Shown piece by piece: positions 1-7,803 of a stretch of 64,000 nucleotides of DNA; position 1 is the first letter of the stretch; each line of letters begins with the position of its first letter. The translations under genes and the position numbers were made by a program. The stretch spans positions 1 to 64,000 of the forward strand of contig NZ_JAGSPB010000003.1 in the NCBI RefSeq assembly GCF_019204025.1. The letters are read 5' to 3'. The stretch comes from Erythrobacter ani (GTDB taxonomy: Bacteria; Pseudomonadota; Alphaproteobacteria; Sphingomonadales; Sphingomonadaceae). The notes under the pieces are model-generated. The model saw only the letters and a list, made by a program, of their open reading frames with translations, made no database searches and was not told where the DNA came from.

Positions 1-27
1 ATGTTAAATTGGATATGGATCGTATCG

Positions 28-195
28 CTAGATGAAGAAGCTGACGACGAAAAACCCGCCCGCAAAGATCGCCACCCACACGAGAACCATTTGAAAGATC
101 TTACTGAACCCAAGCTTGAAGGAAGCCAGCGCACTTCCGGCCAGAACGAGCCAGCCAAGCAATGCGACGATTGAAATGATGCTCATTTCGGTCAT
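28..195 (-). CDS. Small membrane protein (55 aa), translationally coupled
   Basis: This short gene is not assigned to a named family. It encodes 55 residues that are almost all hydrophobic, with two predicted membrane spans (about residues 6-24 and 34-54) joined by a short basic loop (SFKLGFSK). Its ATG shares four bases with the TGA of the MBL-fold gene (ATGA), the same type of junction seen through this operon, so it is probably translated by coupling. The stop is a TAG followed by AT-rich sequence. No catalytic residues are visible. Expected location is the inner membrane. The reading frame is certain; that it is an expressed gene is an inference from the overlap and the clean hydrophobic pattern. 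Confidence 0.7.
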   Translation of the reverse strand: MTEMSIISIVALLGWLVLAGSALASFKLGFSKIFQMVLVWVAIFAGGFFVVSFFI

Positions 196-974
196 GCAAC
201 AACCTCCAAACCGTCATATCCGACAATCACACCTTCAGGTACTTCATCCACGAGCGTTTGATAGTCCATGCTCTTATCAAGATGGCTGAGGACAAGTGTC
301 CCGGCACCGCACCTTTCAAACAGCTCGATAGCCATGGCCAGATGTGCATGCGTTGGATGCGGATCTCGGCGAAGGCAATCGCTCACAAGGACATCCACCC
401 CGTCATACAATTCAATCATGTCATCGGAAATCGCACTGAAATCAGTTGCATACGCAATAGACTTGCCGTCCGATTCAAAGCGATATCCGGTAGTCTCACC
501 CGGACCATGTTCCATCTGGCACCATTCGACACCAAATCCAGCCACAATACGCAGCCTGTCGAGCGTATCGAGATTGATGATAGTCGGATAACCATCCTGT
601 CCGGCAAAAACATACCCAAACCGGTTCCGCAGGCGCCTGACCGTCTCGGTGGACGCGTATCCCGGTATCGGGCCACCGCGTCCGTAGCGCATCACCCTTA
701 AATCATCGATCCCGTGGCAATGGTCAGCGTGATCGTGTGTCCAGAACACCGCGTCGATCGATGGTATCCTGTTAGCCAAGAGCTGGGCACGGCAGTCGCT
801 CGAAGTGTCGATGAGCAAACGCGCCCCGGCATTGCTTTCAACTATGATAGAAACACGCGTTCGTCGATTGCGCGGCTCATCGGGGTCGCAATCCCCCCAA
901 TCTCCGGTCCCATCCGGGCCTCCGACACGCGGCACTCCCGTCGATGTGCCCGAGCCCAGCATGATGAGCTTCAC
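192..974 (-). CDS. MBL-fold metallo-hydrolase, PhnP-like
   Basis: This is a metallo-beta-lactamase-fold hydrolase of 260 residues, cytoplasmic, of the type related to PhnP (phosphoribosyl cyclic phosphate phosphodiesterase). The N-terminal GSGTSTGVP (7-15) and the metal motif HDHADH (80-85) are clear, followed by a later His (HGPGET) and a DC pair typical of the fold (VSDC). A Cys-containing loop around residue 29 resembles the structural metal loop of PhnP-like enzymes. The start is a GTG overlapping the stop of tatD as GTGA. No other phn genes are nearby, so a role in phosphonate breakdown is not supported by context. The substrate is unknown; a cyclic nucleotide or phosphodiester is the family expectation. 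Confidence 0.9.
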   Translation of the reverse strand: MKLIMLGSGTSTGVPRVGGPDGTGDWGDCDPDEPRNRRTRVSIIVESNAGARLLIDTSSDCRAQLLANRIPSIDAVFWTHDHADHCHGIDDLRVMRYGRGGPIPGYASTETVRRLRNRFGYVFAGQDGYPTIINLDTLDRLRIVAGFGVEWCQMEHGPGETTGYRFESDGKSIAYATDFSAISDDMIELYDGVDVLVSDCLRRDPHPTHAHLAMAIELFERCGAGTLVLSHLDKSMDYQTLVDEVPEGVIVGYDGLEVVA

Positions 975-1747
975 AGTGCCGCCTTGTCGAATAGCCTGGC
1001 GAAATTCGCGGTCGTCTGCTCGGCCAGACCTTCACAATCTGTTTCACGCAGGGCTGCAACGAATCTGGCCGTGTCCGCGACGTAGGCCGGCTCGCACGGC
1101 CGACCGCGGTGCGGAACGGGCGCGAGGAACGGGCTATCGGTTTCGACGAGCAAGCGATCTTCGGGAACCTGTTTGGCGGCTTCCTGCAGGTCCTTTGCGT
1201 TTTTGAACGTGACGATTCCGGACAGAGATATCGTGAGACCCAGATCCAGCACCTTGCGCCCGAAATCGGCTGAAGCCGTAAAACAATGGATCAGGGCAGG
1301 AAACGCGCCCTTCTCCATTTCATCGTTCAGGATCTCGAAGGTGTCGTCCTCAGCATCACGGGTATGGATGATGATCGGCAGGCCGGTCTCGCGTGCAACT
1401 TCGATATGCATGCGGAACAGCTTTGCCTGCGTGTTTCGGTCGGAGTGCTCGTAATAATAATCGAGCCCGGTTTCGCCGATTCCGATAACCTTCGGGTTTT
1501 CGGTCGCCGCCAACAATGTGCTGCGGCCCAAGTCCTCATGCCCATTGGCCTCGTGCGGATGAATGCCAACACTGGCAAAGACATCGCTTTCGCGTGTTGC
1601 CGTCGCGACGACCTGCTGCCATTCGGACTGCTTGGTCGAGATATTGAGAAATGCCCCCACTCCGGCGGCACGGGCCCGCGTCAGCACGCCCTGCTGGTCT
1701 TCGACGATACCCTTATATTCCAGATGGCAGTGACTATCGACCAGCAT
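971..1747 (-). CDS. tatD: TatD family metal-dependent deoxyribonuclease
   Basis: TatD-type amidohydrolase-fold nuclease, 258 residues from the ATG that shares its A with the metG stop (TGATG); a TTG one codon earlier is possible. The metal ligands are visible: HCH near the N-terminus (residues 6-8), the Glu of GIGETGLDYYY, downstream His residues (IIHTRD, IHCFT) and the terminal Asp of VETDSPFLAP. Family members are 3'-5' exonucleases linked to DNA repair and DNA turnover. The gene sits directly after metG, an arrangement common in bacteria (metG-tatD). It is cytoplasmic and unlikely to relate to Tat protein export despite the name. Confidence 0.94.
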   Translation of the reverse strand: MLVDSHCHLEYKGIVEDQQGVLTRARAAGVGAFLNISTKQSEWQQVVATATRESDVFASVGIHPHEANGHEDLGRSTLLAATENPKVIGIGETGLDYYYEHSDRNTQAKLFRMHIEVARETGLPIIIHTRDAEDDTFEILNDEMEKGAFPALIHCFTASADFGRKVLDLGLTISLSGIVTFKNAKDLQEAAKQVPEDRLLVETDSPFLAPVPHRGRPCEPAYVADTARFVAALRETDCEGLAEQTTANFARLFDKAAL

Positions 1748-3321
1748 CAATCCGCCTCTACCTCTTCAGCCAATTCCAGTCGCGGGAATATCGGTGTGGG
1801 CTTTCCAACAGTGGAGCCGGATTTCACAAGGCGTGAATACCAATCGGCATCCGACAAAGCGGCGTAATCGCGCTCGCCATCAGGAATTCCGAGCTGATCG
1901 AGCAAGCCTGCTGATTTCTCCGGAACGACCGGTTGAATTGCTATCGCGAGATCGCGCAGCGCCATGAAGAGCGTTTGTAAAACGACCCTCATGCGCTCGG
2001 GATCGGTCTTCTTAAGCGCCCATGGCGCCTGGTCATCGACATATTGATTGCAAGCATAAACTGCGCGGAGCCAAGCCTCTATACCCACGGAGAATGCGAG
2101 CTTCTCGAACTCCGATGGTAGAACGTGTCTGCAGGCGTCCGTGACTGCCATTTGAAGCGCGTCATCTACCGCATCGGTTTCGAACAGCTCAAGTTTCCCC
2201 TCGAGGTTCTTGGCGATCATCGAAAGCGTGCGCTGCGCCAAATTGCCGAACGAATTGGCCAGCTCGGCATTCGTGCGGGTAACGATAGCTTCGGGCGAGT
2301 AGCTGCCATCCTGTCCGAATGCGACTTCGCGCATAAGGAAGTAGCGCAGGGCATCGACACCGAATTGCTCGGCCAGTTGCGATGGGTCGGTAACATTGCC
2401 CAGCGATTTGGACTCTTTTTGGCCTCGATTGAGGAGAAAGCCGTGCCCAAACACCTTTTTGGGCAGCGGCAGGTCGGCGCTCATCAGGAAGGCCGGCCAA
2501 TAAATCGTATGGAAACGGACAATGTCCTTGCCAATGATGTGAAGATCGGCGGGCCAGAATTCGCGCATGTCGGATGTATCATCAGGGAAACCCAGCCCCG
2601 TCAGGTAATTCGTAAGTGCGTCGACCCAGACATACATCACGTGATTGTCGCTGCCGGGAACTTTCACGCCCCAGTCGAAGCTTGTCCTGCTCACCGATAG
2701 ATCGCGCAGGCCCTGCTCTACGAAGGCAATCATCTCGTTGCGACGACTTGCGGGTTCGAGAAAGGCGGGTGAGCGCAGCAATTCAAGCAGCCGGTCCTGA
2801 TACTTGGACAACCGGAAAAACCAGCTTTCCTCCACCGTCCATTCGACAGGCGTGCCTTGTGGGGAGAGTTTCGCACCCCCCTCCCCCTCGGTCAGTTCGC
2901 TCTCGTCGTAATACGCCTCGTCACGGACAGAATACCATCCTTCGTAACGGTCGAGGTAGAGATCATCGGCTGCTTCCATGCGGCTCCATATAGCCTGGCT
3001 TGCCCTGTGATGATCATCTTCGACAGTGCGAATGAAGCGGTCGTAAGATATGTTAAGTTCATCGCACATCTCACGGAAATAGCTGGACATTTCATCGGCT
3101 AAGTCGCGCGCGGTTCGCCCTTGCTCTTCAGCTTTGCGAGCCATTTTCAAACCATGCTCGTCTGTCCCCGTCTGGAAACGGACCTTGCGGCCCATCAGTC
3201 GCTGAAAACGTGCGATCACGTCCGCCGAAATCGCCTCGTATGCGTGTCCGATATGCGGCCGTCCGTTAGGATAGCTAATTGCGGTCGTGATATAAAATGG
3301 ATTGGAGTTCTGATCAGCCAT
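1747..3321 (-). CDS. metG: Methionine--tRNA ligase
   Basis: Class I methionyl-tRNA synthetase of 524 residues, charging tRNA-Met in the cytoplasm. HIGH is at residues 23-26. The KMSKS loop reads KESKS at 302-306. The zinc-knuckle cysteines of the long form are missing (the 130-160 region reads YYDESELTEGEG), so this is the short, zinc-free type without the C-terminal tRNA-binding domain. I start at the ATG of MADQNSNPF, which overlaps the holB stop by eight bases; a longer frame upstream (39 residues) lies inside holB and is not conserved in character. It is part of the dacC-tmk-holB-metG-tatD operon. Confidence 0.96.
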   Translation of the reverse strand: MADQNSNPFYITTAISYPNGRPHIGHAYEAISADVIARFQRLMGRKVRFQTGTDEHGLKMARKAEEQGRTARDLADEMSSYFREMCDELNISYDRFIRTVEDDHHRASQAIWSRMEAADDLYLDRYEGWYSVRDEAYYDESELTEGEGGAKLSPQGTPVEWTVEESWFFRLSKYQDRLLELLRSPAFLEPASRRNEMIAFVEQGLRDLSVSRTSFDWGVKVPGSDNHVMYVWVDALTNYLTGLGFPDDTSDMREFWPADLHIIGKDIVRFHTIYWPAFLMSADLPLPKKVFGHGFLLNRGQKESKSLGNVTDPSQLAEQFGVDALRYFLMREVAFGQDGSYSPEAIVTRTNAELANSFGNLAQRTLSMIAKNLEGKLELFETDAVDDALQMAVTDACRHVLPSEFEKLAFSVGIEAWLRAVYACNQYVDDQAPWALKKTDPERMRVVLQTLFMALRDLAIAIQPVVPEKSAGLLDQLGIPDGERDYAALSDADWYSRLVKSGSTVGKPTPIFPRLELAEEVEAD

Positions 3322-4282
3322 TGGCAGGCTCGCTAGCCGCGCTCGCAGAGCTAAGCAAGGTTCCGATCCCCATGGCGAGCAGGCCGGTATCGAAGTTATA
3401 GGTTGGAGCCTGACCAGCGAGAGCGACCAGTTCGCCATGCGCGTCGATCAGAGGCTTGGCCTGTTCCGGCGCGCCTGCTTGCCGAGCGTGCTCCGCAACG
3501 ATGGCCTGAGCGAGTTCCAGCACGGCCTGAATTCGGTCGCGGTCAGCGCGCGGCCCAATTACCCGTGCGAGCTCTCCCCGCGCCGCGAATGCGGGATCGC
3601 CATCGATGATGAGACGCTCGATCAGGTCAGCAAGTGGTCCCATGTCCTGATCCATGAACCGCATAGCCGCGCCGAAAGAGCCTTCGGCGGCGCGGATCGC
3701 GGCATCTCGCGCCGCGCTGTCCTTTGCCCCGCCTGTTTCATCCAGCATGCGACGAAGCTCATCATCGCTGAGCGTCGGAAACCTCAGTACCCGGCACCGG
3801 GAACGGATGGTGGCCAACAGACGCGAAGGGCGATGCGTCACCAGCATGAAGAACGTACCTTGAGGCGGCTCCTCGAGGCTCTTCAGAAGGGCATTCGATG
3901 CGCCCGGCTCCATATCATCCGCCGGATCGATGATGATGGCTCGACGGGCCCCCAGCGTCGGCCGGGTGGTCAGGCGTTTTTGCATCGCGCGAATCTGCGC
4001 GACCGAGATGTTGCGCTTCGTCTGGAAGGGTTTGCCCTCGTCCCGCTTTTTCTCTTCCTTCTCATCCTTGGGCAAATGGGTGAGAGTGAGGATGTCCGGG
4101 TGCTCGCGCTCAGGTTGGTGTACGCCAGGCTCCATGACCAGTTCACGCGCCGCCGCCACGGCGAAATCACGTTTGCCAAGCCCACTCTTCCCGGCAAGGA
4201 TCCAGCCATGATGCATCCGGTCGCCCTCCATCGCGCGGCGCCATTCGCTCCAGGCAGTATCGTGGTTTCGCCAATCTATCAC
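3314..4282 (-). CDS. holB: DNA polymerase III subunit delta'
   Basis: AAA+ clamp-loader subunit delta' of the replicative polymerase, 322 residues. The N-terminal half carries a P-loop-like segment (AGKSGLGKRDF, near residue 31) and the sensor-like sequence LEEPPQGTFFMLVTHRPSRLLATIRSRC, here named only by its ends LEEPP and RSRCR, which is diagnostic for delta'/tau proteins (SRC motif). The start is GTG, overlapping the tmk stop as GTGA. Position directly after tmk is the widespread tmk-holB pairing. The protein works with DnaX and delta to load the beta clamp. Confidence 0.93.
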   Translation of the reverse strand: MIDWRNHDTAWSEWRRAMEGDRMHHGWILAGKSGLGKRDFAVAAARELVMEPGVHQPEREHPDILTLTHLPKDEKEEKKRDEGKPFQTKRNISVAQIRAMQKRLTTRPTLGARRAIIIDPADDMEPGASNALLKSLEEPPQGTFFMLVTHRPSRLLATIRSRCRVLRFPTLSDDELRRMLDETGGAKDSAARDAAIRAAEGSFGAAMRFMDQDMGPLADLIERLIIDGDPAFAARGELARVIGPRADRDRIQAVLELAQAIVAEHARQAGAPEQAKPLIDAHGELVALAGQAPTYNFDTGLLAMGIGTLLSSASAASEPANG

Positions 4283-4944
4283 GCTGCGCTGCTTTCGAAC
4301 AAAGGTTCAAGCGCTTTCAAGACCTCCGCATGCACGGCATCGGCGTCCCCGCTGCCGTCGATCACGGCGAAACCTTTTGGGTCGGCTTTGGCCAAGGCGT
4401 TGAAGCACGCGGCCACATTTCGGTGATATTCCGAACTCCGCCCGCCGATCGCGTCCACCTCATCACCGTCACGGATCGCCAAACGCTCTTCTACTTGGTC
4501 AGGATCGACCTCCAGCAAGATCGTCAGATCGGGCCTTAGGCCTCTGCTTCCGAAGTTATGCAGCGCGGTTATCGCCTCATCGCCGAGACCTCCGGCGCCG
4601 CCTTGGTATGCACGGCTTGAATCGACAAACCTGTCGCAAACAACCCATGTGCCGTTATCCATTGCCGGGCGAATGCGCCGCTCGACATGATCGGCGCGCG
4701 CAGCTGCGAACAGAAGCGCCTCGGCCCGTGCGCCCCAGCCCGCGTCGCCTTCTTCTCCCGGAGGATGGAGCAGCAAGTGCCGGATTGCTTCCGCTCCAGC
4801 GGTCCCACCAGGTTCACGCGTCACATCGACGGAAATGCCGCGCGAACGAAGTGCATCGGCGAGCAGTTTCGCCTGTGTCGATTTGCCTGCGCCCTCCCCC
4901 CCTTCAAAAGCGATGAATCGTCCGCGTTTCCCGCCATCGGTCAT
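4279..4944 (-). CDS. tmk: Thymidylate kinase
   Basis: dTMP kinase, 221 residues from the ATG of MTDGG, which overlaps the dacC stop as ATGA; an ATG three codons earlier (position 4953) is also possible. The P-loop GGEGAGKST lies near the N-terminus, followed by the DR-containing TREPGGT loop that binds the dTMP phosphate, and the CDRFVDSS motif. It phosphorylates dTMP to dTDP in the cytoplasm for DNA synthesis. Neighbours are dacC upstream and holB downstream, all overlapping by four bases, so expression is presumably from one transcript. Confidence 0.95.
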   Translation of the reverse strand: MTDGGKRGRFIAFEGGEGAGKSTQAKLLADALRSRGISVDVTREPGGTAGAEAIRHLLLHPPGEEGDAGWGARAEALLFAAARADHVERRIRPAMDNGTWVVCDRFVDSSRAYQGGAGGLGDEAITALHNFGSRGLRPDLTILLEVDPDQVEERLAIRDGDEVDAIGGRSSEYHRNVAACFNALAKADPKGFAVIDGSGDADAVHAEVLKALEPLFESSAA

Positions 4945-6116
4945 GAGAACCATCCAGCAATACCGTTGAATATCCGTGCAAAGAATCCCGCTTCATCCAC
5001 GTTTTCGCGCGCGAGCAGCGGAATGCGTGCGGTGTCCATTCCGGCAACCTTTATCTCCAAGGTGGCGACCTTATCACCTGCTTTGATGGGCGCACGCAGC
5101 GGCCCGTCATAGATCGTCCGAATGTCGGGATTGCTCGCCTGCCCACTCGGTGCATTGACGAAGATTTCTCGGCCCACAATCACGCCCAATTGCCGCATTG
5201 ATCCGCCCTGCACCTTCACGTGATCGATGACCGTATCTGCTCCATAGAGGAGCGTCTGATCGAATGCCTCGAAGCCCCATTCAACATATTGCCGGGCGGC
5301 GCGCGCGCGAAGCGAGCTACGCGGCGATCCGGCAATCACCAGCACAAGCCGCTGCTGACCGCGCTGAACGGTGCCAAGAAATCCGTAACCGGATTCGTTT
5401 GTGAACCCGGTCTTGATTCCGTCCGCACCGCGCACCCGTCCAAGCAGTGGGTCATGGTTCCGCTGGGTAATGCCGTTATAGGTGAATTGCTGCCTCCCGA
5501 CATATCGCGCGAACTTGTCCGGATGACGGCGGATCATCGCCTCAGCCAGTTTTGCCAGGTCGGACGCCGTCGTAAATGTTCGCCCCTCGTCCGGCCAACC
5601 GTTGGGAGTGCCGAAGTGACTGTCTTTCATGCCGATTTCGCGGGCCTTAGCGTTCATGGCTGCGGTCCACTCGGCGACGGAGCCAGAATACGCCTCTGCC
5701 AAGGCAATCGAGCCATCGTTCGCGGAAACATTAGCGATACCAGCGATCAGATCATCGACAGTGACGCGCGCATCCGCAGGCAGGAACATGGTCGAACCCT
5801 TCATGCTCCATTCTCGCCAACTGTCCGGGTTCAAGGTGATCACCTGCCGCGGATCCAGGCGGCCTTCCTCGATCAGCTCGAAAGCGAGGAAGATCGTCAT
5901 GGCTTTCGTTATCGAGGCGGGGATGAACCGGCGATCGGGATTGCGTGCGTGCAGAATCTGACCTGAGCTCATATCCAAGAGCAGCGCAATAGGGGCATCC
6001 TCCGGGGATGCCGGACCTATTTGCGCAGCGCTCTGAGCCATTGCTTCTGTCTCGCCTGCGGACAGGAAGACAAGGGCGAAGGCAGCCGGGATTGATCGAA
6101 GCAGGTAAGAATTCAC
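4941..6116 (-). CDS. dacC: D-alanyl-D-alanine carboxypeptidase (PBP5/6 type)
   Basis: Low-molecular-weight penicillin-binding protein, 391 residues, exported. An N-terminal signal peptide (about 1-28, cleavage near EAMAQ) precedes the S11 peptidase domain. Catalytic motifs are SITK at 68-71, SAN at 131-133 and KTG in the GIKTGFT segment. A C-terminal beta domain (PBP5_C) and an amphipathic tail with aromatic residues follow, the usual membrane anchor. It removes the terminal D-Ala from peptidoglycan stem peptides in the periplasm. The start is GTG. It is the first gene of the overlapping operon that continues with tmk, and lies just downstream of a lytic transglycosylase gene, which fits a cell-wall role. 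Confidence 0.95.
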   Translation of the reverse strand: MNSYLLRSIPAAFALVFLSAGETEAMAQSAAQIGPASPEDAPIALLLDMSSGQILHARNPDRRFIPASITKAMTIFLAFELIEEGRLDPRQVITLNPDSWREWSMKGSTMFLPADARVTVDDLIAGIANVSANDGSIALAEAYSGSVAEWTAAMNAKAREIGMKDSHFGTPNGWPDEGRTFTTASDLAKLAEAMIRRHPDKFARYVGRQQFTYNGITQRNHDPLLGRVRGADGIKTGFTNESGYGFLGTVQRGQQRLVLVIAGSPRSSLRARAARQYVEWGFEAFDQTLLYGADTVIDHVKVQGGSMRQLGVIVGREIFVNAPSGQASNPDIRTIYDGPLRAPIKAGDKVATLEIKVAGMDTARIPLLARENVDEAGFFARIFNGIAGWFS

Positions 6117-6165
6117 ACGCGTGATATAGCTGGAGCGCGTCCGCTTTGCGAGGATCGCAGACGCT

Positions 6166-7209
6166 TTAGTTCACTATTTCATCTGCGAGCAAGCCAACGC
6201 TCATCGCGTAATAATTCGAGCAATTGTACTCCAGGATTACACGGTAATTACCGGTGAGCAGCCAAGCCGGTGTCCCCGGGCCGTCAGGCTGGAACAATGA
6301 TGCAAGCGTGTCATCAGGCATGGAACGCTGCAGCTGGATGCCCAGATCGCGCCATTCGCGTACCGTCTTCCACTGACTGTGTCGTTCGTGAACCCGCGGA
6401 CAAACCTGCGCTTTTAATTCGGTCTTGTAAGCATCGACATTGAAGCCGCTGGGCACATAGGCACGCACTCCCCACGGTTGACCGGTACGCCAACCCGCAT
6501 CGCGGAAATAATTCGCTATCGAGGCGAAGGTGTCGGCGCGGTTGGTGAAGATGTTGGCACGCCCATCACCATCACCGTCCGACGCCAGGCGGAGATAAAC
6601 CGACGGCAGAAATTGCGGGTTTCCGAATGCGCCTGCGTAACTTCCCACGAGCTGGTCACGCGAATATCCTTTATCCGCGACTTTCATCAGGGCGATGAAC
6701 TCACCCGAAAACAGCTCCCTGCGGCGCCCTTCCCAAGCCAGGGTCGCAAGGCTGCGCGCAAGATCGAAATTGCCCCGTATCCGGCCATAGCTTGTCTCGT
6801 GGCCAAAAATGGCGACGATAATTTCGGCTGGCACGCCGTATCGTTGCTCCGCTGCCCGAAGCTGGCTGCGGTTCTCCCGGAAAACAGCCCGGCCCCCGGC
6901 AATACGGGTCGAGTTCACATGTGTAGATATGTAGGGGGCAAGCGCAGGGTAACCACGGCGGGTCGGACTTCCCGGTTGCCCGCGATCCAGACGGATCACG
7001 CGGTCGTTTGGTGTCAGCCCCGCCGTCATCCGCTGGATCGTAGCTTCGCTCACACCTTCTGCTCTGGCGCGTGCTTTGAGCACCTCCAAGTACGCGTCGA
7101 AGGAAACACCATCCACAGCCTCGCTCTGCGCAAAGCCTGGGGCCGCGGGGGCTGAAAGCGAAAGGAGGGCGACGGCGGCGAAAAGAGAACGAATAATCAT
7201 CCCGCTCAT
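6166..7209 (-). CDS. Lytic murein transglycosylase, MltB-like
   Basis: Periplasmic lytic transglycosylase of the SLT_2/MltB family, 347 residues, cleaving the MurNAc-GlcNAc bond. A signal peptide occupies residues 1-27 (cleavage at GFAQ); there is no lipobox Cys, so it is a soluble periplasmic form. The probable catalytic Glu is E138 in IFGHETSYGR, followed by the conserved GAFGNPQFLPS segment. A C-terminal region with YNCSNYYAMSVGLLAD is typical of the family and ends the protein. A second ATG three codons in (MIIRSLF) could be the true start. The gene lies 49 bases upstream of dacC on the same strand, suggesting a cell-wall cluster. Confidence 0.93.
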   Translation of the reverse strand: MSGMIIRSLFAAVALLSLSAPAAPGFAQSEAVDGVSFDAYLEVLKARARAEGVSEATIQRMTAGLTPNDRVIRLDRGQPGSPTRRGYPALAPYISTHVNSTRIAGGRAVFRENRSQLRAAEQRYGVPAEIIVAIFGHETSYGRIRGNFDLARSLATLAWEGRRRELFSGEFIALMKVADKGYSRDQLVGSYAGAFGNPQFLPSVYLRLASDGDGDGRANIFTNRADTFASIANYFRDAGWRTGQPWGVRAYVPSGFNVDAYKTELKAQVCPRVHERHSQWKTVREWRDLGIQLQRSMPDDTLASLFQPDGPGTPAWLLTGNYRVILEYNCSNYYAMSVGLLADEIVN

Positions 7210-7353
7210 TTCTCACACTTTTCATGAATTCCCAACAACCGATATCGCTTTCGTGCGCATCAATGCGAGACGAAAAGAATGCGCAAATATCGGAATTGAT
7301 GAACCGAAAAGCGTGACAAGCGAAGCACATGCCATTAGCGCGCTTTCCCGAGC

Positions 7354-7443
7354 GGACAGGTGGCAGAGCGGTTGAATGCACCGGTCTTGAAAACCGGCAA
7401 GGGTGCAAGCCCTTCGTGGGTTCGAATCCCACCCTGTCCGCCA
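7354..7443 (+). tRNA. tRNA-Ser (anticodon UGA)
   Basis: A complete class II tRNA. The acceptor stem pairs GGACAGG (7354-7360) with CCTGTCC (7433-7439), followed by the G discriminator and an encoded CCA (7441-7443). The anticodon arm is CCGGT-CTTGAAA-ACCGG, giving anticodon TGA. A long variable arm (AAGGGTGCAAGCCCTT) identifies serine, and the T loop reads GGGTTCGAATCCC. No integrase gene is adjacent, and I see no repeated 3' end that would mark an attachment site. Confidence 0.97.
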
Positions 7444-7803
7444 ATCCGTCCAATGTGATCCACCTCGCCCTGATGGTCTTGGACCAAGCGGTAGAGCTTA
7501 TGCGTCATCGCGAATCAGAGTCGGAAGAAATGATGATGCGTTGCGGCCATCGGCTCGGAAGCTTTTACCGACCGTAGCCTTCGCACACAGTCGACATATC
7601 GGGGCGTTCACTTCGCGGTAACCAGCGATCTCGGCAGATCAGCTCCACTTTTTCACACGATAGCCTGCCTGAACCTCTCCTCCGACGCGCCTCTATTTCT
7701 TACTATTTTAACGATGTCGGTAAACTTCGTTTCAGAGGTCTACGGCGTAGAATTGATCGGTGATCGGCGTGCGCAACGCGCCCGAGGGCATCGGATCGGA
7801 GCT
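7444..7803. other. Gene-free interval between tRNA-Ser and the GGDEF-EAL gene
   Basis: About 360 bases without a supportable gene. Short open frames exist but have no ribosome binding site or recognisable composition. The last part (7680-7800) is AT-richer (for example TTCTTACTATTTTAACG) and is the likely promoter region of the downstream gene. I see no strong inverted repeat or attachment-site duplicate of the tRNA end. Confidence 0.5.

Noticed and set aside
192..974. Phosphonate breakdown gene phnP
   Set aside because: Fold and motifs are PhnP-like, but no phn genes are near; a symbol would overstate the function.
3437..4426. Plus-strand frame of 329 codons over holB and tmk
   Set aside because: It spans two well-supported genes on the other strand and has no ribosome site or recognisable domain.
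7354..7803. Possible island attached to tRNA-Ser
   Set aside because: No integrase and no duplicate of the tRNA 3' end nearby; xerC is 30 kb away and in a housekeeping position.
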